DNA of 35,466 bases from Brevundimonas sp. (lineage in GTDB: Bacteria; Pseudomonadota; Alphaproteobacteria; Caulobacterales; Caulobacteraceae), in contig JALAGW010000292.1 in the NCBI GenBank assembly GCA_022712235.1, forward strand, positions 1 through 35,466. The letters are read 5' to 3'. The position numbers and the translations under genes were made by a program. Numbering within the stretch: the first letter of the stretch is position 1; every line of letters starts with the position of its first letter. A model generated the notes under the pieces. The model was not told where the DNA came from. It saw only the letters and a list, made by a program, of their open reading frames with translations, and did not search any database. Of the stretch, positions 8,000-16,521 are shown piece by piece.

Positions 8000-8308
8000 C
8001 TAGTCCTCGACGACCGCGTCGTGGACCCGGCTCTTCATGATCTGCGAAGCGCGGAAGCTGATGACCCGACGTGGGTTGATCGCCGCCGGCTCGCCCGTCT
8101 TGGGGTTGCGCCCCATACGAGCGCGCTTCTCTCGCACCTGGAAGACGCCGAAGCCGGACAGCTTCACCGTCTCGCCGCGTTCCAGCGATTCGACCACCAG
8201 TTCGAGCGTGCGCTCGACCAGACCAGAGCATTCCTGGCGGGACAGGCCCACCTCTTCATGCACCGCCTCGCACAAATCCGCCCGGGTCAGGGTGTCATGT
8301 CCCGTCAC
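8000..8308 (-). CDS. ihfA: Integration host factor subunit alpha
   Basis: A 102-residue HU/IHF-fold DNA-bending protein that pairs with IhfB. Visible marks are the N-terminal helices TLTRADLCEAVHEEVGLSRQECSGLVERTLELVVESLERGETVKLSGFGVFQVREKRARMGRNPKTGEP split around the beta arm, and the NPKTGEPAAINPRRVISFRAS segment that contacts the minor groove with its Pro. The frame is open to 8338, but GTG at 8308 has GGAGAG at a proper distance and gives the usual family length, so it is preferred. merR follows directly. Confidence 0.95.
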   Translation of the reverse strand: MTGHDTLTRADLCEAVHEEVGLSRQECSGLVERTLELVVESLERGETVKLSGFGVFQVREKRARMGRNPKTGEPAAINPRRVISFRASQIMKSRVHDAVVED

Positions 8309-8380
8309 TGCGTCTCTCCGCTGCCAATCCGCACGCATAGAAGGGCAAAGTCGCCCCGAATCAAAGCCCTGAATGCAATT

Positions 8381-9358
8381 CTACAGGCGGAAGGCGCAGG
8401 CCCCCCAGGTCAGACCGCCGCCCATGGCCTCGATCACCACCAGGTCCCCGCGCTTGATGCGTCCGTCCTTGATGGCCGCATCCATGGCCAGGGGGATGGA
8501 CGCCGCCGAGGTGTTGGCGTGCAGGGCCACCGTCGAGACGACCTTGTTTTCATCCAGGCCCAGACGCTCACCGACCCCGCGAATGATGCGCTGGTTGGCC
8601 TGGAGCGGCACGAACCAGTCGATCTCGGGGATCTCGACGCCCGCCGCCTCGGTCGCGCCGACGATGGCCTCGGCGATGTTGACCACGGCATGGCGGAAGA
8701 CCTGGTTGCCCAGCATCTTCAGATGGCCGACCGTGCCGGTCGTGGCCGGGCCGCCATCGACGTAGAGCATGTCGCCCTTGGAGCCGTCGCAACGCAGGGC
8801 GAAGCCCAGCACGCCCTGGTCCGCCTTGGTCCCCTGCCCTTCGCGCGGTTCCAGCACGAAGGCGCCGGCGCCGTCGCCGAACAGGACGCAGGTGGTCCGG
8901 TCGGACCAGTCCATCAGCTTGGTCATTTCCTCGGCGCCGATGACCAGGGCGCACCTGGCCATGCCGCGCGCGACGAAGCCGTCGGCCACGCTCATCGCAT
9001 AGACGAAGCCCGAACAGACGGCCTGAACGTCGAAGGCGATGCCGACCGGCGCGCCCAGCTTGCGCTGCACAATGGCGGCGGTAGCCGGGAAGGTCTGGTC
9101 CGGGGTCGTGGTGGCGACGATGATCAGGTCGACATCCGCCGCCGTCTTGCCGGCGTCTGCCAAGGCGCGGCGCGCGGCCTCGACGGCCAGGTCGCTGGTC
9201 GGCTCGTCGTCGCGGGCCTGATGGCGTTGCTTGATGCCGGTCCGCTCGACGATCCACTCGTCGGAGGTGTCGACGAACTTCGCCAGGTCGGCGTTGGTGA
9301 CGATTTTTTCCGGCAGGAAGGAGCCGACGCCGGTCACGGCGCTGCGGATGACGCTCAC
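8381..9358 (-). CDS. fabH: Beta-ketoacyl-ACP synthase III (FabH) with a His-to-Leu change
   Basis: Condenses acetyl-CoA with malonyl-ACP to start fatty-acid synthesis. The 325-residue protein has the N-terminal DTSDEWIVERTGI, the active-site Cys in DVQAVCSGFVYAMSVADG, the Asn in HANTSAASIPLA and the Gly-rich end EAMGGGLTWGACAFRL. At the place of the catalytic His (normally PHQAN) the sequence reads VPLQANQRI; the codon is CTC where CAC is expected. Decarboxylation in E. coli FabH depends on that His, so activity may be altered. The GTG start overlaps the plsX stop by four bases (GTGA), so the two are coupled. ihfA follows. Confidence 0.94.
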   Translation of the reverse strand: MSVIRSAVTGVGSFLPEKIVTNADLAKFVDTSDEWIVERTGIKQRHQARDDEPTSDLAVEAARRALADAGKTAADVDLIIVATTTPDQTFPATAAIVQRKLGAPVGIAFDVQAVCSGFVYAMSVADGFVARGMARCALVIGAEEMTKLMDWSDRTTCVLFGDGAGAFVLEPREGQGTKADQGVLGFALRCDGSKGDMLYVDGGPATTGTVGHLKMLGNQVFRHAVVNIAEAIVGATEAAGVEIPEIDWFVPLQANQRIIRGVGERLGLDENKVVSTVALHANTSAASIPLAMDAAIKDGRIKRGDLVVIEAMGGGLTWGACAFRL

Positions 9359-10428
9359 TGGTGGGTCTCCCCGAGGGTTTCGGCGGCGGGCGCGGGCTGC
9401 TCCAGAGCAGCTAGCCGCCCCAGGTTGGCCCCGACCTTGGCCATGTAGTCGCTGCGCGCCAGATCGACGGCGATGCGGATGGCGTTTCCATAGCCCTGGG
9501 GCGTGGCGCCGCCGTGGCTCTTCACGACGATTCCGTTCAGGCCCAGCAGAGGCCCCCCATTGATCGCGTTGGGGTCGATCCTCGCCGCCATGCGCTTCAG
9601 CGCCGGCATGGCGATCAGGGCGCCCAGCTTGGCGATCGGCCCCGAGGTCAACGCCTCCTTCAACAAGCCCGAAATGAACCGGGCCGTGCCCTCGGCGGTC
9701 TTCAGCGCGATGTTGCCGGTGAAGCCGTCGGTGACGATGACGTCCACCGTGCCCTTGGCGATGTCGTCGCCCTCGACAAAGCCGTGATAGTTCAGCGGAA
9801 TGCCGCCTTCGCGCAGGATGGCGTGGGCCTCGCGCACCTCATCATGGCCCTTCATGTCTTCGGACCCGACGTTCAGAAGGCCGACAGTCGGCTTGGCCAC
9901 GCCGTGCACCGCCGCCTGGAAGGCCTCGCCCATGATGGCGAACTCGATCAGTTGCTTGGCGTCGCTGCCGATGTTGGCGCCGACATCCAGAACCGCGGTG
10001 TAGCCGCGCGTCGTCGGCCAGCTGGCGACGATGGCGGGGCGTTCCAGCCCCGGCGCGGCCATGCGCAGCAACAGCTTGGAAATGGCCATCAGGGCGCCGG
10101 TGTTGCCGGCGGAAACAGCGGCCCCGGCTTCGCCCGACTTCACCGCCTCGATGGCGTTCCACAGGCTGGAGCCCTTGCCCCGGCGCATGGCCTGGGCCGG
10201 CTTCTCGTCCATGGCCACGACCTTGTCGGTGTGGCGCACGTCGCAGACGGCGTCGGTCAGGGCGCAGCGCGCCATTTCGGCGCGAATCGCCGCCTCGTCG
10301 CCATGCAGCAGGAAACGCACGCCCTCGCCGTCATGTCGCGAGAGATAATCCTTCACGCCGCCGACCACGACCGAGGGACCGTGGTCTCCCCCCATGGCGT
10401 CAAGCGAGATCAGTGTTGGGGATGCCAA
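9355..10428 (-). CDS. plsX: Phosphate acyltransferase PlsX
   Basis: Makes acyl-phosphate from acyl-ACP for phosphatidic acid synthesis by PlsY/PlsC. Visible marks are ISLDAMGGDHGPSVVVGG at the N-terminus, GAAVSAGNTGALMAISKLLL, AVLDVGANIGSDAKQLIEFA, VGLLNVGSEDMKGHDEVREA and FVEGDDIAKGTVDVIVTDGFTGNIALKT split over the middle, and HGGATPQGYGNAIRIA near the end. The frame is open to 10509 with TTG or GTG codons only, and no ATG fits. TTG at 10428 gives 357 residues, the family length, with GGAG 11 bases before it; the start is therefore uncertain. fabH is translationally coupled downstream. Confidence 0.94.
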   Translation of the reverse strand: MASPTLISLDAMGGDHGPSVVVGGVKDYLSRHDGEGVRFLLHGDEAAIRAEMARCALTDAVCDVRHTDKVVAMDEKPAQAMRRGKGSSLWNAIEAVKSGEAGAAVSAGNTGALMAISKLLLRMAAPGLERPAIVASWPTTRGYTAVLDVGANIGSDAKQLIEFAIMGEAFQAAVHGVAKPTVGLLNVGSEDMKGHDEVREAHAILREGGIPLNYHGFVEGDDIAKGTVDVIVTDGFTGNIALKTAEGTARFISGLLKEALTSGPIAKLGALIAMPALKRMAARIDPNAINGGPLLGLNGIVVKSHGGATPQGYGNAIRIAVDLARSDYMAKVGANLGRLAALEQPAPAAETLGETHQ

Positions 10429-10525
10429 GTGGAAATGGACTCCGTCGCCGTCTTGTCGCGGCGCTTCATATAGGGATGCAGGACGCAAATGTCGCACCCA
10501 TGGGTGCAACCAGCCCGACGCTAGG

Positions 10526-11062
10526 TCAACCTTCGCCGGAATCGTCCCTGGATTGCAGGGTTTTCAGCACCGCGAAAGGCGAAATTTCGCCGGGCTCCTT
10601 GGGCTGTTCGAAGACCGCGCCCGGCTTGCGCGGGAATGGGTCCAGGCTCAGCGCCAGTTGCTCGACGGCGTATTGCCCCAGATCCAGACTGCCGCCTTCG
10701 ATCTGGTCGGGCGAATCATCGTCCAGTTCCAGGTCGATTTCGCCCTCGTCGTCAGCGTCGCCGCGCTCAGCCGCCTCGACCATCTGCACCGAGAACTTGC
10801 GATCGACGTGCACCGGCAAGGGCTCCAGCGTCAGGCCGCAGGTCTGGACGGCGTCAGCTGTCACTCGCCCATCCAGACGCCAGCCAGACACCGTCGGAAC
10901 CAGGTTGATGTCCGCCTCGAAGGCTTCCAGCGCCTGAAGGTCCAGAGCGCGGGCGATGCGTTTCATGGCCTCGGCGTCCGGCGTCAGGCGACGCTGCACG
11001 CCCGCGCCGATCTGATGCAGCCTTAGCGGCTCGCTATAGGGCAAGGGAGGCAGGTCGGTCAT
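10526..11062 (-). CDS. DUF177 (YceD-like) protein
   Basis: A 178-residue protein of the DUF177/YceD family, which in most bacteria sits before rpmF-plsX-fabH and has been linked to 23S rRNA processing. The family's typical features are here: a first half with VSGWRLDGRVTADAVQTCGLTLEPLPV (the single conserved Cys region), an acidic patch EAAERGDADDEGEIDLELDDDSPDQIEGG split in the middle, and the C-terminal LDLGQYAVEQLALSLDPFPRKPG. rpmF is not adjacent. The start overlaps the stop of the preceding chaperone gene (ATGA). Confidence 0.9.
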   Translation of the reverse strand: MTDLPPLPYSEPLRLHQIGAGVQRRLTPDAEAMKRIARALDLQALEAFEADINLVPTVSGWRLDGRVTADAVQTCGLTLEPLPVHVDRKFSVQMVEAAERGDADDEGEIDLELDDDSPDQIEGGSLDLGQYAVEQLALSLDPFPRKPGAVFEQPKEPGEISPFAVLKTLQSRDDSGEG

Positions 11063-11586
11063 GCAGCGATCTCCGCCCAGGCCGGAGCCTTGGACACAGC
11101 TTCAAACGATTGTTGCGCCAGGTTCTGACGCGAGGCCACGGCGTAACGCGCCAGCGCCCGTCCGGTGTCGACGTCGGCGCTCTCATAGACGTTCTTGGCC
11201 AGGCTGGCGGCCAGGGCCTCCACGTCCTCGCCGCGAAGCGGCCCTTCATAGGCGCTCATGCGGCCATAGAGGGACTCGCCCAGCTTGCGCATCTTCTTGC
11301 CGACCGAAACATCGCCGACGCCCAGTTCGCGCAGGGTGTGGTCCAGCGACGAGATATAGGTGTCGAACAGTTTCTGGGCCGCGACCTCGCCTCGCTCGCC
11401 GTCCTGCTTCAAGCGCAGGAAAAGAATCAGCACGTGCAGGGTGTAGAGCTCGAACCGGGCGTCGATCCGGTCGGTCACGCCCAAGACGGTATAAAAGGCA
11501 GGCTGGCGGGCCTGTTCGACCGCCAGGGCGTACAGGGCGTCGCCCAGACGTTCGTCGGGTCGTTGTCGGAAGAGATTTCTAAGCAT
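11059..11586 (-). CDS. Ubiquinol-cytochrome c chaperone (CBP3/UQCC-like)
   Basis: A 175-residue all-helical protein of the family related to yeast Cbp3, which helps assemble cytochrome b of complex III. Marks are ALYALAVEQARQPAFYTVLGV, DRIDARFELYTLHVLILFLRL and the C-terminal VGKKMRKLGESLYGRMSAYEG followed by LAASLAKNVY. Alphaproteobacteria carry this gene next to DUF177, as here, with a four-base overlap. ATG at 11586 is preferred over a TTG at 11592 for spacing from the AAGGGG site. It is transcribed divergently from bamE. Confidence 0.9.
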   Translation of the reverse strand: MLRNLFRQRPDERLGDALYALAVEQARQPAFYTVLGVTDRIDARFELYTLHVLILFLRLKQDGERGEVAAQKLFDTYISSLDHTLRELGVGDVSVGKKMRKLGESLYGRMSAYEGPLRGEDVEALAASLAKNVYESADVDTGRALARYAVASRQNLAQQSFEAVSKAPAWAEIAA

Positions 11587-11673
11587 GAGCAACAGCCCCT
11601 TTTTCGCCGCGCCGTTGCACTAGGACGCAGCGCCGGTTAGGTCAAAGACCTTGTTATGCTGAGGCGGACGCTG

Positions 11674-12153
11674 ATGCCCCGATTTACACCGATCTTCGCC
11701 GCCGTCGCGCTGGCTGCCGCTGCTGGCGCCTGTGCGCCCGTTGTCGCAACCCAAGGCTTCCAGGCGATCGACGCCAAGCCCCAGGACGTGACGGTCGGGA
11801 CGGACACCAAGGAGACCGTCCTGGCGCGTCTCGGCTCGCCCTCGACCACCTCGACCTTCGAGCCCGACACCGTCTGGTACTACATGACCCAGATGACCGA
11901 GCGTTACACCTACAACAAGCCCGAGGTGTCGCAGCGCACGGTGACCGAGATCACCTTCAACAAGGCCGACGACAAGGTCGCCGCCGTTCGCACCCTCAGC
12001 CTCGCCGATGGCCGCGACATCACCATGGAACGGCGCGAGACGCCGACCCGCGGCCGCCAGCTGACGATCCTGGAACAGCTTCTGGGCAACGTCGGACGCG
12101 GTCAACTGCCGCGCACCGAGGAAGACGTTCCCGGCCAGCGCCGCCCGGACTAA
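11674..12153 (+). CDS. bamE: Outer-membrane assembly lipoprotein BamE
   Basis: A small lipoprotein of the BAM complex that stabilises BamD/BamA during barrel insertion. From ATG 11674 the signal MPRFTPIFAAVALAAAAGAC ends in a lipobox (AGAC). The mature SmpA/OmlA domain follows with VTVGTDTKETVLARLGSPSTTS, DTVWYYMTQMTERYTYNKPEV and TVTEITFNKADDKVAAVRTL. An ATG at 11656 is also in frame, but GAGGCGG precedes 11674 and makes it more likely. It is monocistronic: a strong terminator follows and the neighbouring genes point away or converge. Confidence 0.92.
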   Translation: MPRFTPIFAAVALAAAAGACAPVVATQGFQAIDAKPQDVTVGTDTKETVLARLGSPSTTSTFEPDTVWYYMTQMTERYTYNKPEVSQRTVTEITFNKADDKVAAVRTLSLADGRDITMERRETPTRGRQLTILEQLLGNVGRGQLPRTEEDVPGQRRPD

Positions 12154-12175
12154 GTGTTCAAGCGGCAAGAAATCA

Positions 12176-12207
12176 GGCCCCGAGGAGCAATCCTCGGGGC
12201 CTTTTTT
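12176..12207 (+). terminator. Intrinsic terminator of bamE
   Basis: GGCCCCGAGGA (12176-12186), loop GCAA, perfect complement TCCTCGGGGCC (12191-12201), then six T. This is a textbook terminator, 22 bases after the bamE stop and touching the converging hppA stop. Confidence 0.95.
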
Positions 12208-12209
12208 CG

Positions 12210-14360
12210 TCAGACGATCTTCCCGCTGGCCAGGACCGCCAGCAGCAGCAGCGCCACGATGTTGGTGATCTTGATCATCGGGTTCACCGCCGGACCAGAG
12301 GTGTCCTTGTAGGGATCGCCCACGGTGTCGCCGGTGACGGCGGCCTTGTGCGCTTCAGAACCCTTGCCGTGGACGACGCCGTTCTTGTCGGTGAAACCTT
12401 CCTCGATCACCTTCTTGGCGTTGTCCCAGGCGCCGCCGCCCGAGGTCATCGAGATGGCGACGAACAGACCCGTCACGATCACCCCCATCAGCATGGCCCC
12501 CAGGGCGGCGAAGGCGTTGGCCTTGTCCGGCTGGATGAACAGGATGACGACGAACAGGACGATCGGCGACAGAACCGGCAGCAGCGACGGCACGATCATC
12601 TCGCGAATGGCCGCGCTGGTCAGGATGTCGACCGCTCGGCCGTATTCGGGCTTGGTCTGGAAGGTCATGATGCCGGGGTTCTCGCGGAACTGACGCCGGA
12701 CCTCGGCCACCACGGCCTCGGCGGCGCGCCCCACAGCCGTCATCGACAGGCCGCCGAACAGGAAGGGCAGCAGCCCCCCGAACAGCAGGCCGACCACGAC
12801 ATAGGGGTTGGACAGGTCGAAGGCGACCGCGCCCAGTCCGTGGAAGAAGCTGCCCGGCTGCGCCTCGGCCGCGAAGAACTTGAGGTCCTCCACATAGGCG
12901 GCGAACAGGACCAGCGCCCCCAGACCCGCCGAACCGATGGCGTAGCCCTTGGTCACGGCCTTGGTGGTGTTGCCCACGGCGTCCAGGGCGTCGGTCGAAA
13001 CGCGGACCTCAGGCGGCAGACCCGCCATCTCGGCGATGCCGCCCGCGTTGTCCGTGACCGGACCGAAGGCGTCCAGCGCCACGATCATCCCCGCCACGCC
13101 CAGCATGGTGGTGGTGGCGATGGCGATGCCGAACAGACCCGCCAACTGGAAGGCTGCGACGATGCCGACGATGATGGTCAGGGCCGGAAGCGCCGTGGAT
13201 TCCAGCGACACCGCAAGACCCTGGATCACATTGGTGCCGTGGCCCGAGACCGAGGCGTTGGCCACCGACTTGACCGGGCGGAAGCCCGTGCCCGTATAGA
13301 ACTCGGTGATGACCACGATAGCCGCCGTGACCAGCAGGCCGACGACGCCGGACCAGAACAGGTTCATGGGTTGGATCAGCAGACCGCCAGACGTCTCGAC
13401 CGCTCCGGGCACCAGTTGGCTGATGACCCACCAGACGGCGGCGACCGACAGGACGCCGGTGACAATCAGACCCTGATACAGGGCCCCCATGATGTTGCCG
13501 CTCTTGCCCAGACGGACGAAGAAGGACCCGATAATCGAGGTCACGATGCATATGCCGCAGATCGCCAGCGGCAGCAGCATCATCACTTCGACATAGGGTT
13601 GGTTGCGGAAGAAGATGGCCGCCAGGACCATGGTGGCCACGGTCGTGACCGCATAGGTCTCGAAAAGATCGGCGGCCATGCCGGCGCAGTCGCCAACGTT
13701 GTCGCCCACATTGTCCGCGATGGTGGCGGCGTTGCGGGGGTCGTCCTCGGGGATGCCGGCCTCGACCTTGCCCACCATGTCGCCGCCCACGTCGGCGCCC
13801 TTGGTGAAGATGCCGCCGCCCAGACGCGCGAAGATGGAGATCAGCGAGGCGCCGAAGCCCAGGGCCACCAGGCCGTCGACGACCGCGCGGCTGGTGCTTT
13901 CAAAGCCCATGCCGTGGGTCATGAAGGCGTAGTAGCCCGACACGCCCAGAAGCGCGCCGCCCGCCACGAACATGCCGGTGATGGCTCCCGAGCGGAAAGC
14001 CAGGTCCAGCCCCTTCGCCAGGCTCTCGGACGCCGCCTGGGCCGTGCGCACATTGGCCCGGACCGAGATCAGCATCCCGGCAAACCCGGCCGCGCCGGAC
14101 AGCACCGCCCCGATCAGGAACCCGAGCGCAGCCCAGGGCCCGATAAGCAAAAAGGCCGCGACCAAGATCACGACCCCCACCATACCAATCGTTGTATACT
14201 GACGCTTCAGATAGGCCGAAGCCCCTTCCTGAATCGCCGCCGCGATTTCTCGCATCCTGTCGTTACCAGTGCCGGCCTTCATCAGGGCGGCGGTCTGGAC
14301 GGCGCCGTAAAGCACCCCCAGCGCGCCGGCCGCGATGACCAGCCATAGATAGTTCGTCAT
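12210..14360 (-). CDS. hppA: K+-independent proton-translocating pyrophosphatase
   Basis: A membrane-bound pyrophosphatase of about 16 helices that couples PPi hydrolysis to proton export. Visible are the substrate-site loops GIFTKGADVGGDMVGKVEAGIPEDDPRN and ATIADNVGDNVGDCAGMAADLFETY (both split here), DNAGGIAEMAGLP, and the C-terminal VTGDTVGDPYKDTSGPA with ITNIVALLLLAVLA. The segment GNTTKAVTKGYAIGSAGL has Lys at the position that decides potassium dependence (Ala in K+-dependent forms), so a K+-independent H+ pump is expected. ATG at 14360 with GGAAA upstream gives 716 residues; the frame is open to 14390. Converges with bamE. Confidence 0.96.
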   Translation of the reverse strand: MTNYLWLVIAAGALGVLYGAVQTAALMKAGTGNDRMREIAAAIQEGASAYLKRQYTTIGMVGVVILVAAFLLIGPWAALGFLIGAVLSGAAGFAGMLISVRANVRTAQAASESLAKGLDLAFRSGAITGMFVAGGALLGVSGYYAFMTHGMGFESTSRAVVDGLVALGFGASLISIFARLGGGIFTKGADVGGDMVGKVEAGIPEDDPRNAATIADNVGDNVGDCAGMAADLFETYAVTTVATMVLAAIFFRNQPYVEVMMLLPLAICGICIVTSIIGSFFVRLGKSGNIMGALYQGLIVTGVLSVAAVWWVISQLVPGAVETSGGLLIQPMNLFWSGVVGLLVTAAIVVITEFYTGTGFRPVKSVANASVSGHGTNVIQGLAVSLESTALPALTIIVGIVAAFQLAGLFGIAIATTTMLGVAGMIVALDAFGPVTDNAGGIAEMAGLPPEVRVSTDALDAVGNTTKAVTKGYAIGSAGLGALVLFAAYVEDLKFFAAEAQPGSFFHGLGAVAFDLSNPYVVVGLLFGGLLPFLFGGLSMTAVGRAAEAVVAEVRRQFRENPGIMTFQTKPEYGRAVDILTSAAIREMIVPSLLPVLSPIVLFVVILFIQPDKANAFAALGAMLMGVIVTGLFVAISMTSGGGAWDNAKKVIEEGFTDKNGVVHGKGSEAHKAAVTGDTVGDPYKDTSGPAVNPMIKITNIVALLLLAVLASGKIV

Positions 14361-14540
14361 GGCGTTTCCAAGCCCTTGTGCAACAAGCACACGGATCCTT
14401 GGCGCGGGCGGGCTTTGCGCCTCTCACCGCCTTCCGGTCCCCCCGTGCGCCTACGGACGCAACCTCACGTCCCCCGGGAATTGCGGCTTAACAGTGGCAA
14501 ATGCGACGCCGTGAAGCAACAGCGGTTTCCAAGCTGTGCT

Positions 14541-14966
14541 TCAGACGCCCTGCATGCCTGTGCGGCGACGCGGCGTCTGGCTGACCACTTCGACGCGGGT
14601 CACCGCGCCGCGCCCGATCAGGGTTGAGGCCGAGCGGATCAGGCTGGCGCTCAGGGCCGCCGTATCCAGCGCCAGCCAGGTGTCGGGCAGGACGAAGGGC
14701 GTGCGGTGCCCGGCCTTGATCAGGGCGTCGCGCAGCCAGGCCTCCTTGGCCCGCACCGCCTCGACCGTGTGCCCCGGTCCCAGATGCAGCTTCAGCACGA
14801 TGAAGACGTAGTTGCGCACCCGCCCTTCAGTGATGATCGGCAGACCAACCCCGGTCATGTTGACGACGGCGGCGGCTGGCGCAGCCTTTTCGCTGGCCTG
14901 CGCGGCTCCGGCGACCGCAGAGGCGGTCAGCAGGGCTCCAGCCTGGATCAGGGCGCGACGTTGCAT
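14541..14966 (-). CDS. Tat-exported small protein near thiL, function unknown
   Basis: A 141-residue protein with a twin-arginine signal (MQRRALIQAGALLTASAVAGAAQA). The mature part has VVNMTGVGLPIITEGRVRNYVFIVLKLHL, then a helix EAVRAKEAWLRDALIKAGHRTPF and a final domain with SLIRSASTLIGRGAVTRVEVV. The pattern of a LPI..GRVRNYVFV strand and a RDALI...HRTPF helix looks faintly FliL-like, but the identity is unsure. A GTG at 14975 could also start it. It lies 39 bases after thiL and is probably the last gene of the rib-nusB-thiL transcription unit. Confidence 0.75.
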   Translation of the reverse strand: MQRRALIQAGALLTASAVAGAAQASEKAAPAAAVVNMTGVGLPIITEGRVRNYVFIVLKLHLGPGHTVEAVRAKEAWLRDALIKAGHRTPFVLPDTWLALDTAALSASLIRSASTLIGRGAVTRVEVVSQTPRRRTGMQGV

Positions 14967-15005
14967 GACCGCCACCCTGCCCTGCTCCGGTTAGGATTCC
15001 GTTGC

Positions 15006-15995
15006 CTAGTCGTGGGTCCAGCCCGCGCGGGTGGGCGTGATGACCTGCCCGAGGTGACGCACGATCACGCCCTTGCCCTCGACCACGCGGCCGATGCGGG
15101 TCAGGCGCAGGTGGCGGCGCTCGGCCTCGCGGCGCAGGGCGTTCTCGGCCCCCGCCGGGACGGTCAGAACGATCTCGTAGTCGTCGCCGCCGGTCGCCAG
15201 CAGCTCCAGCGCCCCCTGCGGATCGACGCGGCTGTCCAGCCAGGCCTGGGCCGCCGCCGACAGTGGCAGGACCTCCAGATCCAGCTCAAGCCCCATGCCG
15301 CTGGCCTCAGCGATATGGCCGGCGTCGGCCAGCAGGCCGTCGGAAACATCGGCGCTGGCGGTGGCAAGACCCCGCACGACGGCAGCGAACTCCACGCGCG
15401 GCATGGGGGTGCGATAGGCAGCCTCCAGGGCGTCCATGCGCTCGGGCTCCAGCGACAGCGTCCCCTGGACGGCCTGAAGGCCCAGCCAGCCGTCGCCGAT
15501 GGTGCCGGTGACGAAGACCAGATCGCCGGGTCGCGCCCCGCCCCGGCTGACGGTCGAGGAGGACGGCGCCCATCCCATCATGGTGGCCGAGAAGCTAGCC
15601 GGTCCCGGCGTCTTGACCGTGTCGCCGCCCAGAAGGGAAATGTCGAAGATGGCCTGATCGCGCCGCAGGCCGGCGATAAAGGCCTCGCGCTCGGGCCAGC
15701 CGCAGCGCTCCGACCAGTGGCAGGCCAACAGATAGCCGAAGGGCTCGGCCCCCTTGGCCGCCAGATCGGACAGGTTCACCCGCAGCAGCTTCTGCGCCAC
15801 CGTGTCCAGCGGGTCGTCCGGCAGGAAGTGGACGCCTTCGACGATGGCGTCCTTGGTCAGGATCAGATCATGCCCCGGACGCGAGGGCAGCACGGCCACG
15901 TCGTCGGCCAGCCCCCTCGCCCATTCCGGGTGCGCCAGCGGCTTCAGAAGCCGCTGGATGGTCTCGAATTCACCCGCGACGTCAATCGCGGGCAT
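15006..15995 (-). CDS. thiL: Thiamine-monophosphate kinase
   Basis: Phosphorylates thiamine monophosphate to the diphosphate cofactor. The 329 residues belong to the PurM/ThiL fold. DDVAVLPSRPGHDLILTKDAIVEGVHF is the nucleotide and metal site. It is followed by KLLRVNLSDLAAKGAEPFGYLLA, LLGGDTVKTPGP, the kinase loop DVSDGLLADAGHIAEASGMG and the late ELLATGGDDYEIVLTV. The start overlaps the end of nusB by 14 bases, so it is coupled to that gene. Confidence 0.96.
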   Translation of the reverse strand: MPAIDVAGEFETIQRLLKPLAHPEWARGLADDVAVLPSRPGHDLILTKDAIVEGVHFLPDDPLDTVAQKLLRVNLSDLAAKGAEPFGYLLACHWSERCGWPEREAFIAGLRRDQAIFDISLLGGDTVKTPGPASFSATMMGWAPSSSTVSRGGARPGDLVFVTGTIGDGWLGLQAVQGTLSLEPERMDALEAAYRTPMPRVEFAAVVRGLATASADVSDGLLADAGHIAEASGMGLELDLEVLPLSAAAQAWLDSRVDPQGALELLATGGDDYEIVLTVPAGAENALRREAERRHLRLTRIGRVVEGKGVIVRHLGQVITPTRAGWTHD

Positions 15996-16521
15996 CGCGC
16001 GCCACGCCGTCCAGCGCCGCGTTCACGAACTTCGCCTCCGCATCGTCGAAGAAGGCCTTGGCCAGTTCGACGTATTCGTCGATGACGATTTCACGCGGCA
16101 CGTCGGGCTTGGACTTCAGTTCCCAGGCGCCGCAGCGCAGCAGGGCGCGCAGGGTCGCGTCCAGACGCTCCAGACGCCAGTTGGAGGCCAGACGCGCCTT
16201 GACAGCCTCGTCGATGCCGCGCTGATCCTCGACCACGCCGTGGACGATGTCGGAGAACCAGTCCTCGTCGGCCTCGGCCAGGGGGGCGCCGTCGATGTCG
16301 GCGTCGAAGCGGTGATTGCGGAATTCCTTGACGACGACTTCGACGCCCTCGCCCGCCAACTCCATCTGGTAGAGGGCCTGAACGGCGGCCAGACGGGCCA
16401 CCGTACGGGCGCGGCGCTGGCGGCTGGTCAGTTGCGGCTCGGCGCGGGCTTTGTCGGCCTCGGCCAGTTGCGCCATGACTTCGGCGACGGTCGCCGGGAT
16501 GGTGTTGGTCGGCTCGGTCAC
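15982..16521 (-). CDS. nusB: Transcription antitermination factor NusB
   Basis: An RNA-binding helical protein that works with NusE (S10) in rRNA antitermination. It has 179 residues with an N-terminal extension of about 35 residues before the core RQRRARTVARLAAVQALYQMELAG. The core continues with DEDWFSDIVHGVVEDQRGID, RLERLDATLRALLRCGAWEL and PREIVIDEYVELAKAFFDDAEAKFVNAALDGVA. The start is GTG at 16521 overlapping the ribH stop (GTGA). The ribH-nusB pairing is conserved in many bacteria. Confidence 0.96.
   Translation of the reverse strand: MTEPTNTIPATVAEVMAQLAEADKARAEPQLTSRQRRARTVARLAAVQALYQMELAGEGVEVVVKEFRNHRFDADIDGAPLAEADEDWFSDIVHGVVEDQRGIDEAVKARLASNWRLERLDATLRALLRCGAWELKSKPDVPREIVIDEYVELAKAFFDDAEAKFVNAALDGVARDARD

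Noticed and set aside
12348..14348. 666-residue open frame opposite hppA
   Set aside because: Low-complexity His/Gln/Arg/Asp-rich shadow of the pyrophosphatase gene.
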